A DNA stretch of 10,625 bases from contig JAUPLX010000084.1 of assembly GCA_030836665.1 (NCBI GenBank), positions 1 to 10,625 on the forward strand, in the 5' to 3' direction. Shown here one piece after another: positions 1-7,472 of the stretch (positions within the stretch are counted from its first letter, which is position 1; the number at the start of each line of letters is the position of its first letter). A program made the translations under genes and the position numbers. Under the pieces are notes generated by a model. The model saw only the letters and a list, made by a program, of their open reading frames with translations. It ran no database searches and was not told the origin of the DNA. The stretch comes from Patescibacteria group bacterium (GTDB taxonomy: Bacteria > Patescibacteriota > Gracilibacteria > BD1-5 > UBA2023).

Positions 1-2638
1 ATGCGCTCGGTGTCTTCCTCGTCGGATACCATGAGCGCCGTCATGAATTCGGTGGGGTAGTACGCCTTGAGGTACGCCGTCTGGTACGAAATCATCGAAT
101 AGCACGCCGCGTGCGACTTGTTGAACGAATAGTCCGCCGCCGGCATGACCATCTTTTCGTAAATGTACTCCGAAGTTTCCGGTTTGTAGCCGTTGGTTTC
201 CTCGGCCTTCTTCACGAAGTCGATCTTGATCTTTTCGACGACTTCGCGGATCTTCTTTCCGACTCAGCGACGCAGAACGTCCGCCTCGCCGAGCGAGAAT
301 CCGCCCATCGACTGCGAGAGTTGCATCAATTGTTCCTGATAGACCGCGATTCCGTAAGAGACGTCGAGATACGGTCCGAGGTCGCGCTTCAGTTTTTGGG
401 ATTCGTCTTTGACCGTGTCGCGCCCGTATTTTTTCAGGAGGATGGCTTCGAGCTCCTCCATCATGTACGAAACCTTTTCGATTCCCGCCTTTCGGCGGAT
501 GTAGACGGGGATGAACGCCATCGGCCCCGGACGGTAGAGCGCCACCATAGCGACGATGTCTTCGAACTTGTTGGGTTTGAGTTCCTTGAGGTATTTGCGC
601 ATACCCGCCGATTCAAACTGGAATACGCCGGTCGTATCGCCCTCCGCGAAGACCTTGAATACCTTCCGGTCTTCGTAATCGATCGCGAGCATGTCGATGT
701 CGACGCCGTGTTGGTTCTTAATGATCTTGAGACAGCGTTCGATGATGGTGAGGTTTCGGAGTCCGAGGAAGTCCATTTTGAGGAGTCCGAGGTCTTCGAG
801 GGGCTTCGCCGAAAACTGCGTGACGGTGGTGGCCACGTCTTTCGGCGGATGTTGGAGCGGGGTGTAATCCGTCATCGGGCGCGGCGCGATGATTACGGCA
901 CACGCGTGGACGCCGAGTTGGCGGACCGAGCCCTCCAATTTCAGCGCGTTCGCGACGACTTTGGAATACCGCCCGTCACCTTCGACCGCCTGCTTGAATT
1001 CGACCGATTCTTCGAGCGCGTCCTTCAGTTTGGTTCCCGGTTTGCTCGGAATGAGCGCCGCGAGCTTATTCATTTCGGCGAAGGGGATTCCGAGGACTTT
1101 CCCCACGTCCTTGACCGCCGCGCGGGCCGCCATCGTACCGAAGGTGCAGATTTGCGCGACGCGTTCGGCCCCGTATTTGTTGCGGACGTATTCGAGCACG
1201 CGTTCGCGACCTTCGTCCGAAAAGTCGACGTCAATGTCCGGCATGGAGACGCGCGACGGGTTCAGGAAGCGCTCGAAAAGAAGACCGTAGGGGAGGGGGT
1301 CGATGTCGGTGATTCCCGAGAGGTACGCGAGAAGCGCGCCCGCCGCGGATCCGCGCCCCGGCCCTACCGGAACGCCGTTATCCTTCGCCCAGTTGATGAA
1401 GTCGGAGACGATGTTGAAATACCCGTTGAAGCCCATGAGGTCGACGACGGTGAGTTCGTAGTCGATGCGGTCCACGATTTCGCGCTTTTTTTCGTCCATG
1501 GCGGCGACGACGGCAGCCGTTCATTCGGTGCGGTAGGATTGCGAGAGCGAAATCAGTTCGCCAAGCGACATGTCCGAGAGCTTCTTGTCCGGGCGCGGGA
1601 TGTCCCGCTTATGGATGAACTCGGTCACTTCCCGGTCCGAGAGTCCGAAATCGAAACGTCGGTTGAGACCGGAATAACAGAGCCGTCGGAGATCCCATTC
1701 TTCGTCGCCGATGGGTTTCACTCCTTCGGGAATGTTTTTCAGGTACTCTTCGTAGCGTCCGTGGGCTTCCGCCGAGAGTTCGAATTTCGGAATGAGCGTT
1801 TGTCCGTAGGGAATGTCGAGGTGGATCTTTTCGAGGATTTCCAAGGTATTTTCCACCGCTTTCGGAAAATACGCGAAAATCTCGGCCATTTCCTCGGCGG
1901 ATCGGAGAGAATAGTCGCCTTCGATGAGCGTGGCGCGATCCGGGTCTTCGAGAGGCCGGCCGTCACCGATGCACGAAAGCATGTCCTGCGCTTCGTTATC
2001 GTCGCGACGGGCGTAATAGACGTGGTTCGTCCCGACGACCGGGTATCCGTATTTCCGGGAAAGGTCGATGAACGACTGGTTCGCTTTCGATTGGGTTCCC
2101 CGGTCGGGATGCTCCTGGATTTCGAGATAGAAATCCCCCTTTCCGAAGACGGATTCGTAGTATTCGATACGTTCGCGGATGAACGGTTCGTCCCTTCCCG
2201 TGATGGAGTGCTGCGCGATTTCTCCGGTATGGTCCCCCGAGAGCCCGAGGAGTCCCTCCTATGCTCTTCGAGCATTTCGAAATCGATTCGCGGTTTGCCG
2301 TAATAATACCCTTCCAGGTACGATTTCGTAACGAGTTGGATGAGGTTGAGGTAGCCCGTGAAGTCCTTCGCGAGGACGACGAGCTGGTAGATGTCGTTAT
2401 CTTTGTCGCGGTTTCCGCGACCCTTTCTCGAGAGCTGGAATTCGACCCCGACGATGGCTTTTACCCCTTCGCTCTTACAGGCCTTATAGAATTCGAAGGC
2501 GCCGTACATGTTGCCCGCGTCCGTGAGCGCGACGGCCGGCATTCCGAGTTCCTTGGCGCGTTTCGCGTAGGAACCGGGTTTTCCGAGGCCCGAAAGAAAT
2601 GAATAATGCGAGTGGACGTGAAGGTGGACGAACGACAT
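1..2638 (-). CDS. dnaE: DNA polymerase III subunit alpha (replicative polymerase), 3' end outside window; two internal UGA(Gly) codons and one frameshift
   Basis: Catalytic subunit of the replicative DNA polymerase (C-family). From the ATG at 2638 the protein opens with a PHP domain (HLHVHSHYSFL, residues 5-15). The palm follows: PGRGSAAGALLAYL, then PDIDVDF (1221-1241) with the two catalytic Asp, and the third Asp in KMDFLGLR. Further on come LYRPGPM and NKSHAACYSMISYQTAYLKA. About 879 codons are visible; the usual length is near 1150, so the C-terminal part lies beyond position 1. UGA at 1521-1523 and 264-266 is read as Gly; the second gives DVLRR-G-VGKK, where other families have LRRAMGKK. 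The reading frame changes near 2253-2263: residues up to EEH are in one frame and GLLGLSGDHTGEIAQ onward in another, as if one base were missing. Several PHP metal ligands are replaced (TDH to TDA, TNDVHY to TNHVYY), so PHP nuclease activity is doubtful. No Shine-Dalgarno precedes the start. Identity is certain from motifs; whether the frameshift is biological is not known. Confidence 0.95.
2253..2263 (-). other. Frameshift site inside dnaE
   Basis: On the minus strand the bases read CAT AGG AGG GAC. Upstream homology (FEMLEEH) ends in the frame of CAT, and downstream homology (GLLGLSGDHTGEI) begins at GGA, 2255-2253, in another frame. Five bases (AGGAG) separate the His codon from the Gly codon, so one base is missing relative to an intact gene; for example CAT AAG GAG GGA would give H-K-E-G. 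The downstream frame carries a TAG at 2261-2259, so it cannot simply extend upstream. There is no X-XXY-YYZ slippery heptamer. A tandem AGG AGG, which also resembles a Shine-Dalgarno sequence, sits exactly on the junction. An indel in sequencing or assembly is the simplest explanation. Confidence 0.85.
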
Positions 2639-2701
2639 GGGAATGTGGGGTTTTCGGCGTGTTCGCGTATGCGGCGCCGTACGGGGGATTCGACGTTCCC
2701 G

Positions 2702-2729
2702 AGTCTATCCGCGGAACGGCTTTTGTAAA
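2702..2729 (-). promoter_or_regulatory. Candidate promoter for dnaE
   Basis: On the minus strand a -35-like TTTACA (2729-2724, five of six matches to TTGACA) is followed after 16 bases by TAGACT (2707-2702, four of six matches to TATAAT). This would start transcription about 55-60 bases before the dnaE ATG. The -10 is weak, so this is a moderate prediction. It lies back to back with the kinase promoter. Confidence 0.45.
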
Positions 2730-2752
2730 TATCGCTAGGAGAATTCTTTCGC

Positions 2753-2780
2753 TTGCTCCACTTGGCCTTTCCCGTATACT
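2753..2780 (+). promoter_or_regulatory. Promoter for the P-loop kinase gene
   Basis: TTGCTC (2753-2758) and TATACT (2775-2780) are separated by 16 bases. Transcription would begin near 2787, giving a leader of roughly 27 bases before the ATG at 2814. The same -35 type (TTGCYC) and 16-base spacer recur upstream of the MoxR gene, which supports this as the local sigma-70-type promoter. Confidence 0.65.
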
Positions 2781-2813
2781 CGGCCGGTATTTTTTAGGTA
2801 ACTCCCCTACTCC

Positions 2814-3371
2814 ATGCGCACCCGTCTCCTCATTGGTCTTGCCTGATCCATCGGTGCCGGAAAGGGGACTGCGGCAGCCTATCTGGCCCGTCGCTACGGA
2901 GCGGAAGTCTTCCTCTTTTCCGATCCGTTCCGAAAGATTCTCGAAGCCCTCCAGATGGACGTTTCCCGTTCGAATATGCAGCAACTTTCGAGCGTGCTCC
3001 GCGAAGCGTACGGACAAGACGTTCTCTCCAACGTCGCGAAAAAAGCCATCGACGCTTCGACCCGTCGCGTCGTCGTCATCGACGGGGCTCGCCGAATCTC
3101 CGATCTCGAAGGAATCGCGTCCGACGAAAATTTCCGCCTGCTCTATATCGACGCCGACATCGCCCTCCGGTATGACCGCATCGTTCGTCGGGCCCAAAAC
3201 CGCGGAGACAGTGAAAAAACGTTCGAAGAATTCTGCCGGGAAGAGGAGGGTGAAGCCGAGTCCGCTACCAAGAGCCTTAAGGCGAGCGCGGATACGGTGA
3301 TCGAGAACGACGTCGGCGAAGCGGAATTCTATTCGGCTATCGACGCGTTCGTCACTTCGCATTTGGAATAA
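2814..3371 (+). CDS. Small P-loop kinase (nucleotide kinase / dephospho-CoA kinase-like), UGA(Gly) in Walker A
   Basis: A 185-residue cytoplasmic P-loop NTPase that probably phosphorylates a nucleotide or similar small molecule. The Walker A motif GSIGAGKGT spans residues 11-19, and its first glycine is encoded by the UGA at 2844-2846. With a standard code the gene would appear as a 138-residue fragment starting at 2955 without its P-loop. A central strand ending in VVVIDGARR (Walker B-like), a strand LLYIDAD, an Arg-rich lid-like stretch (YDRIVRRAQNRGD) and the acidic TFEEFCREEEGEAES resemble dephospho-CoA kinase and the archaeal UPF0200 family. The exact substrate cannot be told from sequence. 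The start at 2814 is chosen because it lies just upstream of the P-loop and about 27 bases below a good promoter. The gene is monocistronic: it has its own promoter, and a terminator lies just past the TAA. No Shine-Dalgarno is visible. Confidence 0.85.
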
Positions 3372-3393
3372 AGTTTCCCTACGGAAAGAATTC

Positions 3394-3424
3394 GAAAGCG
3401 TCCGGTCTCGGGGCGCTTTCTTTT
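3394..3424 (+). terminator. Intrinsic terminator after the kinase gene
   Basis: A 10-bp stem (GAAAGCGTCC at 3394-3403 pairing with GGGGCGCTTTC at 3411-3420, allowing one G-T pair) with a 7-base loop is followed by TTTT (3421-3424). It lies 23 bases past the kinase stop codon and upstream of the next promoter, so it separates the two transcription units. Confidence 0.8.
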
Positions 3425-3440
3425 CGTAAGGTGGCATCCC

Positions 3441-3468
3441 TTGCCCCATCACCGAATCCGCATATAAT
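3441..3468 (+). promoter_or_regulatory. Promoter for the moxR operon
   Basis: TTGCCC (3441-3446) and a consensus TATAAT (3463-3468) are spaced by 16 bases. Transcription would start near 3475, about 24 bases before the MoxR ATG at 3499. The short leader has no Shine-Dalgarno, only an A-rich run (AAAAGAAAAA). No terminator follows in the gaps until inside dprA, so this promoter probably drives the MoxR-DUF2157-GDYXXLXY-DUF58-dprA series. Confidence 0.75.
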
Positions 3469-3498
3469 CGGGCGCGTTAATTCCCAAAAGAAAAACGC

Positions 3499-4464
3499 AT
3501 GTCCGTATCCGCAGTCAAGGAGGCTTACGATTCCCTCCGTTCCGAAATCGCCAACGTCGTAGTCGGGCAGGACGACCTGCTCAGAAGCCTTCTCGTCGGC
3601 TTCTTTTCTGATGGGCACGTCCTTCTCGAAGGCGTTCCGGGATTAGCGAAGACCCTCGTCGCGGAATCCCTTTCCAAGGCTCTCGATCTGGATGCCGTGC
3701 GCATCCAGTTCACCCCCGACCTTCTTCCCTCCGACATCGTCGGAACCGAGACCTACCGCCCGCAGACGGGGGAATTCTCCGTAAAGAAGGGACCCGTGTT
3801 CGCGAACGTCGTCGTTGCCGACGAGATCAACCGTGCCCCTTCCAAGGTTCAGTCGGCATTGCTCGAAGCCATGCAGGAACGCCGCGTTTCCATTGCCGGC
3901 GAATCGTTCCCGCTTCCGGCGCCGTTCTTCGTCGTCGCCACCATGAACCCGCTTGAAGAAGAGGGGACCTACGCCCTTCCGGAAGCTTCCCTCGACCGTT
4001 TCCTTTTAAAGATCCGCGTCGACTATCCGAACAAGGCCGAAGAAATCGAAATCATGCGGCGCATGTCTTCTTCGAAGGCGCTTTCGGTAGGGAAAGTGTT
4101 GGGCAAAAAAGAGGTCGTCGAACTCCGTAAAGCCGTCCAGGACGGCGTCCACGTCGATGAAAAACTCTACTCTTACGTGGCCGACCTCGTTTCCGCTACC
4201 CGCGAACCCGCGAAATACGGAATGAACGAGTATGCCGGAATGATGGCCTATGGGGCTTCCCCTCGCGCGTCCATCGGGCTTATCCGCGCCGCCAAGGCCC
4301 TCGCGGCCATCTCCGGGCGCGATTATGCCGTTCCGGAAGACGTCAAGGCGGTTGCCAAGGAAGTGCTCCGCCATCGTATCGGCCTCGCGTACGAAGCTAC
4401 CGTCACCGGAACCGATCCGGACATCCTCATCGAGGCGGTGCTCGCCCACGTACCGGTTCCTTAG
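3499..4464 (+). CDS. MoxR family AAA+ ATPase
   Basis: A 321-residue MoxR-type AAA+ ATPase, a chaperone-like family that remodels or matures partner proteins, often envelope complexes, together with VWA-fold proteins. Visible motifs are VVVGQDD near residue 21, Walker A GVPGLAKT (45-52), LLPSDIVG (75-82), Walker B VVVADEIN with D108 and E109, and the family signature MNPLEEEGTYALPEASLDRF (148-167) carrying the sensor-1 Asn. The C-terminal lid includes YGASPRASIGLIRAAKALA. Length and motif order are normal, no UGA codon is used, and it ends with TAG. The partner DUF58 gene lies three genes downstream in the same run, with two membrane protein genes in between; the gap to DUF2157 is 54 bases. 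The start is fixed by the consensus promoter 31 bases upstream. The family is certain; the substrate is unknown. Confidence 0.96.
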   Translation: MSVSAVKEAYDSLRSEIANVVVGQDDLLRSLLVGFFSDGHVLLEGVPGLAKTLVAESLSKALDLDAVRIQFTPDLLPSDIVGTETYRPQTGEFSVKKGPVFANVVVADEINRAPSKVQSALLEAMQERRVSIAGESFPLPAPFFVVATMNPLEEEGTYALPEASLDRFLLKIRVDYPNKAEEIEIMRRMSSSKALSVGKVLGKKEVVELRKAVQDGVHVDEKLYSYVADLVSATREPAKYGMNEYAGMMAYGASPRASIGLIRAAKALAAISGRDYAVPEDVKAVAKEVLRHRIGLAYEATVTGTDPDILIEAVLAHVPVP

Positions 4465-4518
4465 GATTTTTTCTTCCCGCGGAAGTTCCGTTACGGATAT
4501 CCTTTCATCCCTTCGGCC

Positions 4519-5715
4519 ATGTCCGATTTCTTCTCGAAGCTTTCCTCCGACTTGCCGAAACTCGTCGAATCCGGCGTGGTCACCAAGGCTGCCGCCGGCA
4601 AGCTTCTCGCGCACTACCGTAACGAATTGGAAGAATCGAGAACGTCCAAGCTCGTTCCGATCCTCTCGATTCTCGGTTCCGTTTTCGTCGGAGTGGGATT
4701 CATCCTTTACTTCGCCGCGAACTGGGAAACTTTTTCGGATTGGGGGAAACTCGCGCTCCTTACTGCGGCGACCGTATCGGTATACGCCGCGGCCTACGCG
4801 CTCCTGTTTGTTCGGAATTTTCCGAAAACCGGGCACGCGCTCGCCCTGCTCGCAAGCATCCTCTACGGAGCTTCCATTTTCCTTATCGGACAGACGTTCA
4901 ACCTCGGCGGAACGTTTTCGGAAGCCCTGCTTCTGTGGCTCGCCGGAGTCGTCCCCGTCGCGTACGTCACCGGTCTCGCGTCTTTTCCGGTACTCATCTC
5001 CTTTCTTTTAGGCGGATGGATGCTTGCCCAAGCTTCCGAAAGGTCGTCGTGGTACTACGTCGAAAACATGCTCGTTTGGTGGCCTTCGGTATTGGGATTG
5101 TTCCTCGTGGGGATTTCCGTTTGGCATGCCGACCGGTATCCGTCGTTCCGAGCCGTATATTCCCGATTGGGAAGTTTCGCGATTTTTTCGGGAATTTTTC
5201 TTTTCACCTTCGACGGAGTCCTGAATAATTACCGTGGCGGCTGGTCGTACGTCGCGACGCTGTTCGCCGCGTTTGCCGGAGTCGGGGTATCGTCGTATCT
5301 TTCCCGCATCGCCGTCCGTCGCGATTTCTCCCGGGATTCGCTCGTTCCGCTCATCCATGTCGCCGCGCTTCTCGGCCTTGCCGTAGCCAGCCGGTACGTC
5401 ACCGACGGGGGAGCCCGTTACGCGGGAGCCCTCACCGCTCCTTCGTACGACACCCTCCTGCTCGTGTTCGTTAACATCTATTTCGTCGGCTTCTCGGTAG
5501 CCGTCGCCGCGCTCGGGGTTTTCCGTCGGGAGCCGTTCTTCGTGAACCTTTCCATCGCCTTCCTCGCCCTGTTCGTGGTAGCCAAATATTTCGATTGGTT
5601 TTTCGAGATGATGGACCGCGCGCTCTTTTTCATCGTCGGGGGAACGCTCTTCATGCTCGTCGGAATGTACGTCGAGCGACGCCGTAAGCTTCTCGTCCGC
5701 AGCATCTCCGAATAG
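4519..5715 (+). CDS. DUF2157 polytopic membrane protein
   Basis: A 398-residue integral membrane protein of the DUF2157 type. A soluble N-terminal segment of about 45 residues (DLPKLVESGVVTKAAAGKLL, then a charged HYRNELEES) precedes the first membrane helix, LVPILSILGSVFVGVGFILY. This arrangement is characteristic of the family. By eye some 10-11 hydrophobic segments follow, ending in ALFFIVGGTLFMLVGMYV and a basic tail, ERRRKLLVRSISE. It contains no internal UGA and ends with TAG. No catalytic residues are apparent and the biochemical role of the family is unknown. DUF2157 and DUF4401 proteins are often encoded beside a GDYXXLXY protein, as here: the next ATG is 18 bases downstream. This suggests the two act together in the cytoplasmic membrane. 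There is no convincing separate promoter or Shine-Dalgarno. Confidence 0.88.
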   Translation: MSDFFSKLSSDLPKLVESGVVTKAAAGKLLAHYRNELEESRTSKLVPILSILGSVFVGVGFILYFAANWETFSDWGKLALLTAATVSVYAAAYALLFVRNFPKTGHALALLASILYGASIFLIGQTFNLGGTFSEALLLWLAGVVPVAYVTGLASFPVLISFLLGGWMLAQASERSSWYYVENMLVWWPSVLGLFLVGISVWHADRYPSFRAVYSRLGSFAIFSGIFLFTFDGVLNNYRGGWSYVATLFAAFAGVGVSSYLSRIAVRRDFSRDSLVPLIHVAALLGLAVASRYVTDGGARYAGALTAPSYDTLLLVFVNIYFVGFSVAVAALGVFRREPFFVNLSIAFLALFVVAKYFDWFFEMMDRALFFIVGGTLFMLVGMYVERRRKLLVRSISE

Positions 5716-5733
5716 CCCTTCCGGTTCCATCCC

Positions 5734-6606
5734 ATGAAAAAACCCCTTCTTTTCGTTTTGGCGGCTGCCATACAGATTATCGCGATGCTTTCCATCGCCG
5801 CGCGCTACTCTTACGTCGAAACTACCGGAGACACCGTCTACATTCCGGCCGTGGGATTCGATCCCCGGGATATGTTCCGCGGAGATTACGCCAACGTTTC
5901 CTACGGCGACTTGGTCCTATGGACGGGCGCTGTGAATTTCGACGTCACCCAAGGGAAGCGCGTATACGTGACTCCCGAATTTACCGCCAGCGGCGAAATC
6001 GTCGCCATAAGGAACGTTACCCAATCGGCCCCGGACGTTCGGTACGTCCAGGCGAAGGTCGCCTCGTTCACGTACGAACACCCGAAATACGGATACGCTT
6101 CCGAGCTTTCCTCCAGTGCCGTTCCGATTTCCGGAACGATGGAAAACGAGCGCGAATGGATTTCCGATTATTCCCCGTCCGCTTCCAAATCCGAAAACGC
6201 TCCGCAGACCAAATTCTCCGTCTGAAGCGGAGCGATTGCCGCACTGTCCTCGACCGGAGCCGTCGTCGCGCTCTACGCCGATCTGAACGAGTGCATTTCC
6301 GAAATCCGTTACGACGGAACGATGAAGCCCCTTGCGGCGGGTTCTCCGGAGTCCGCTGCGAACGACGAAGACCGGACCGCTACGGATTTATGCCGAAGCT
6401 TTCCGAAGGTGCGCGTCACCTCGGTCACCGTTCCCCGCGTACTTCGCCTCGATTACGGAGTCGACCGTTTCTTCGTAGAGGAAAATACCGGGCATACCGT
6501 CGAAGACGCCCTCCGTAAGGGTGGGGTATATGCCATCTGGAAGGTCTCCGGTTCCGGAAAGATCGTCCTTCACGGATTGAAGATCGGAGACGCCGTAGTC
6601 CGATAG
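5734..6606 (+). CDS. GDYXXLXY domain protein, enlarged, with internal UGA(Gly)
   Basis: A 290-residue membrane-anchored protein of the GDYXXLXY family. One N-terminal hydrophobic segment (LLFVLAAAIQIIAMLSIAA, 5-23) is followed by DPRDMFRGDYANVSY; the signature GDYANVSY is at residues 50-57, with Val for the usual Leu. The C-terminal part (FFVEENTGHTVEDALRKG, then GSGKIVLHGLKIGD) matches the family's ending. A UGA at 6223-6225 falls at residue 164, giving FSV-G-SGAIAALSS; the same frame continues after it and carries the conserved C-terminal half, so this is one gene, not two. Family members are usually under 200 residues. The excess lies between the two conserved ends (roughly residues 110-230) and is rich in Ser, Ala and charged residues. 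The protein is likely membrane-anchored with the rest outside the cytoplasm. It is tightly spaced after DUF2157 (18 bases) and probably is its partner. Confidence 0.85.
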
Positions 6607-6613
6607 CCGTTTT

Positions 6614-6629
6614 CGGATTTTCGAATCCG
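6614..6629 (+). other. Intergenic UUCG-tetraloop hairpin before the DUF58 gene
   Basis: CGGATT and AATCCG form a perfect 6-bp stem closed by a TTCG loop, placed in the 50-base gap between the GDYXXLXY stop and the DUF58 start. There is no U-tract right after it (the following bases are TAGAATTC), so it is not a standard terminator. It could be an mRNA processing or stability element within the operon, or chance. Confidence 0.4.
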
Positions 6630-6656
6630 TAGAATTCTTTCAAGATTCCGTTTTTC

Positions 6657-7472
6657 ATGCGCTTTCTCAATCTTTCCAAATTCCGCAACGCCGCGTCGCT
6701 TTCTTCCGGAAAGCACGCTTCGGTGTTTTCGGGCGAGGGGATCGAGTTCGGCGGACTCCGTTCGTATTCCGAAACGGACGACGCTCGGGCTATCGACTGG
6801 AAGGCAAGTCTTCGGAGCGGAAAAACTTTGGTAAAGACCTTCGTCCCGGATCGTGAGATTTCCGTATGGTGCGCCATCGATGTCTCCGCCTACATGGGTT
6901 TCGGAAGCGCCGGGGCGACCCGGTTCGACCAGGCGGTTTCCGTATTCGAACTCATTTCCGCAAGTGCCATAGGTTCTGGCAACCGTGCCGGGGCCGTCGC
7001 CTATGCCGGAGAACGCGTCCGAGTACTCCGTCCGACCCTTTCGCATGCGGAGATTCGCCGCTTCGTTTCGTCGTTGCGTGCCGATTTCGCCAACCTTCCT
7101 CCCGAAACTTCCGATACGCTTCCGCTTGCGGTCCTCTCTGAAAAAATTCGAAACAAATCCGTCGTGTTCCTCATTTCCGATCTCCATCCGGAATTGCCCG
7201 TCGGAATCCGAAAAGTCCTGAAGGGCTCGCATCTTTTTTCGATCCGCGTTTCCCATCCGTTCGATACCGAACCTCCGCGTTCCGGCATTGCCGCCGTATC
7301 GGGCGGATTTTTCTCCAAAATGTTCCGTTTCAAAACTTCTTCTACCGTCTCCAAAGGTAGGGATTTCCTTCCCCCGTCCCTAAAAATCGCCCGCGTTCCA
7401 TCCGTCGAAGTAGGGGTCGGACAAGACCCGTTTCCCGCTCTCAACCGCCTTTTATCCAATCCCGATGCGTAA
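6657..7472 (+). CDS. DUF58 domain protein (VWA-like partner of MoxR)
   Basis: A 271-residue soluble DUF58 protein. The diagnostic segment GEGIEFGGLRSYSETDDARA, then IDWKASLRSGKTLVKTF, lies at residues 26-62. A VWA-like core begins with the beta strand ending in IDVSAYMGFG; D75 and S77 correspond to the MIDAS DxSxS motif, but the second Ser is Tyr79. A later strand, SVVFLISDLHPEL, fits the second MIDAS acidic position. No membrane segment is present, unlike longer DUF58 proteins with two N-terminal helices. DUF58 proteins are usually encoded next to MoxR and thought to act with it; here two membrane protein genes separate them but all face the same way. A basic C-terminal extension (FFSKMFRFKTSSTVSKGR) is unassigned. 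There is no internal UGA. The TAA stop lies inside the beginning of dprA (8-base overlap), suggesting translational coupling. Confidence 0.9.
   Translation: MRFLNLSKFRNAASLSSGKHASVFSGEGIEFGGLRSYSETDDARAIDWKASLRSGKTLVKTFVPDREISVWCAIDVSAYMGFGSAGATRFDQAVSVFELISASAIGSGNRAGAVAYAGERVRVLRPTLSHAEIRRFVSSLRADFANLPPETSDTLPLAVLSEKIRNKSVVFLISDLHPELPVGIRKVLKGSHLFSIRVSHPFDTEPPRSGIAAVSGGFFSKMFRFKTSSTVSKGRDFLPPSLKIARVPSVEVGVGQDPFPALNRLLSNPDA

Noticed and set aside
1739..2260. Continuation of the N-terminal dnaE frame after the frameshift as a separate 299-residue protein
   Set aside because: Past EEH the sequence becomes Arg/Ser/Thr-rich and loses homology, whereas the alternative frame resumes DnaE homology at once.
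111..2303. A 730-residue open frame on the plus strand opposite dnaE
   Set aside because: It is an antisense shadow: its protein is a low-complexity mix of Arg, Asp, Glu, Val and Phe without family motifs, and the minus strand carries unmistakable DnaE motifs over the same span.
4471..4503. A possible promoter before DUF2157 with TATCCT as -10
   Set aside because: No acceptable -35 is found at 16-18 bases, so read-through from the MoxR promoter is more likely.
4006..4836. A 276-residue minus-strand frame opposite the end of MoxR and the start of DUF2157
   Set aside because: It crosses two well-supported genes and shows no recognisable motifs; it is a by-product of codon bias in GC-rich DNA.
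5008..5730. A 240-residue minus-strand frame opposite DUF2157
   Set aside because: It is highly charged and motif-free, and it mirrors a clear membrane protein on the plus strand.
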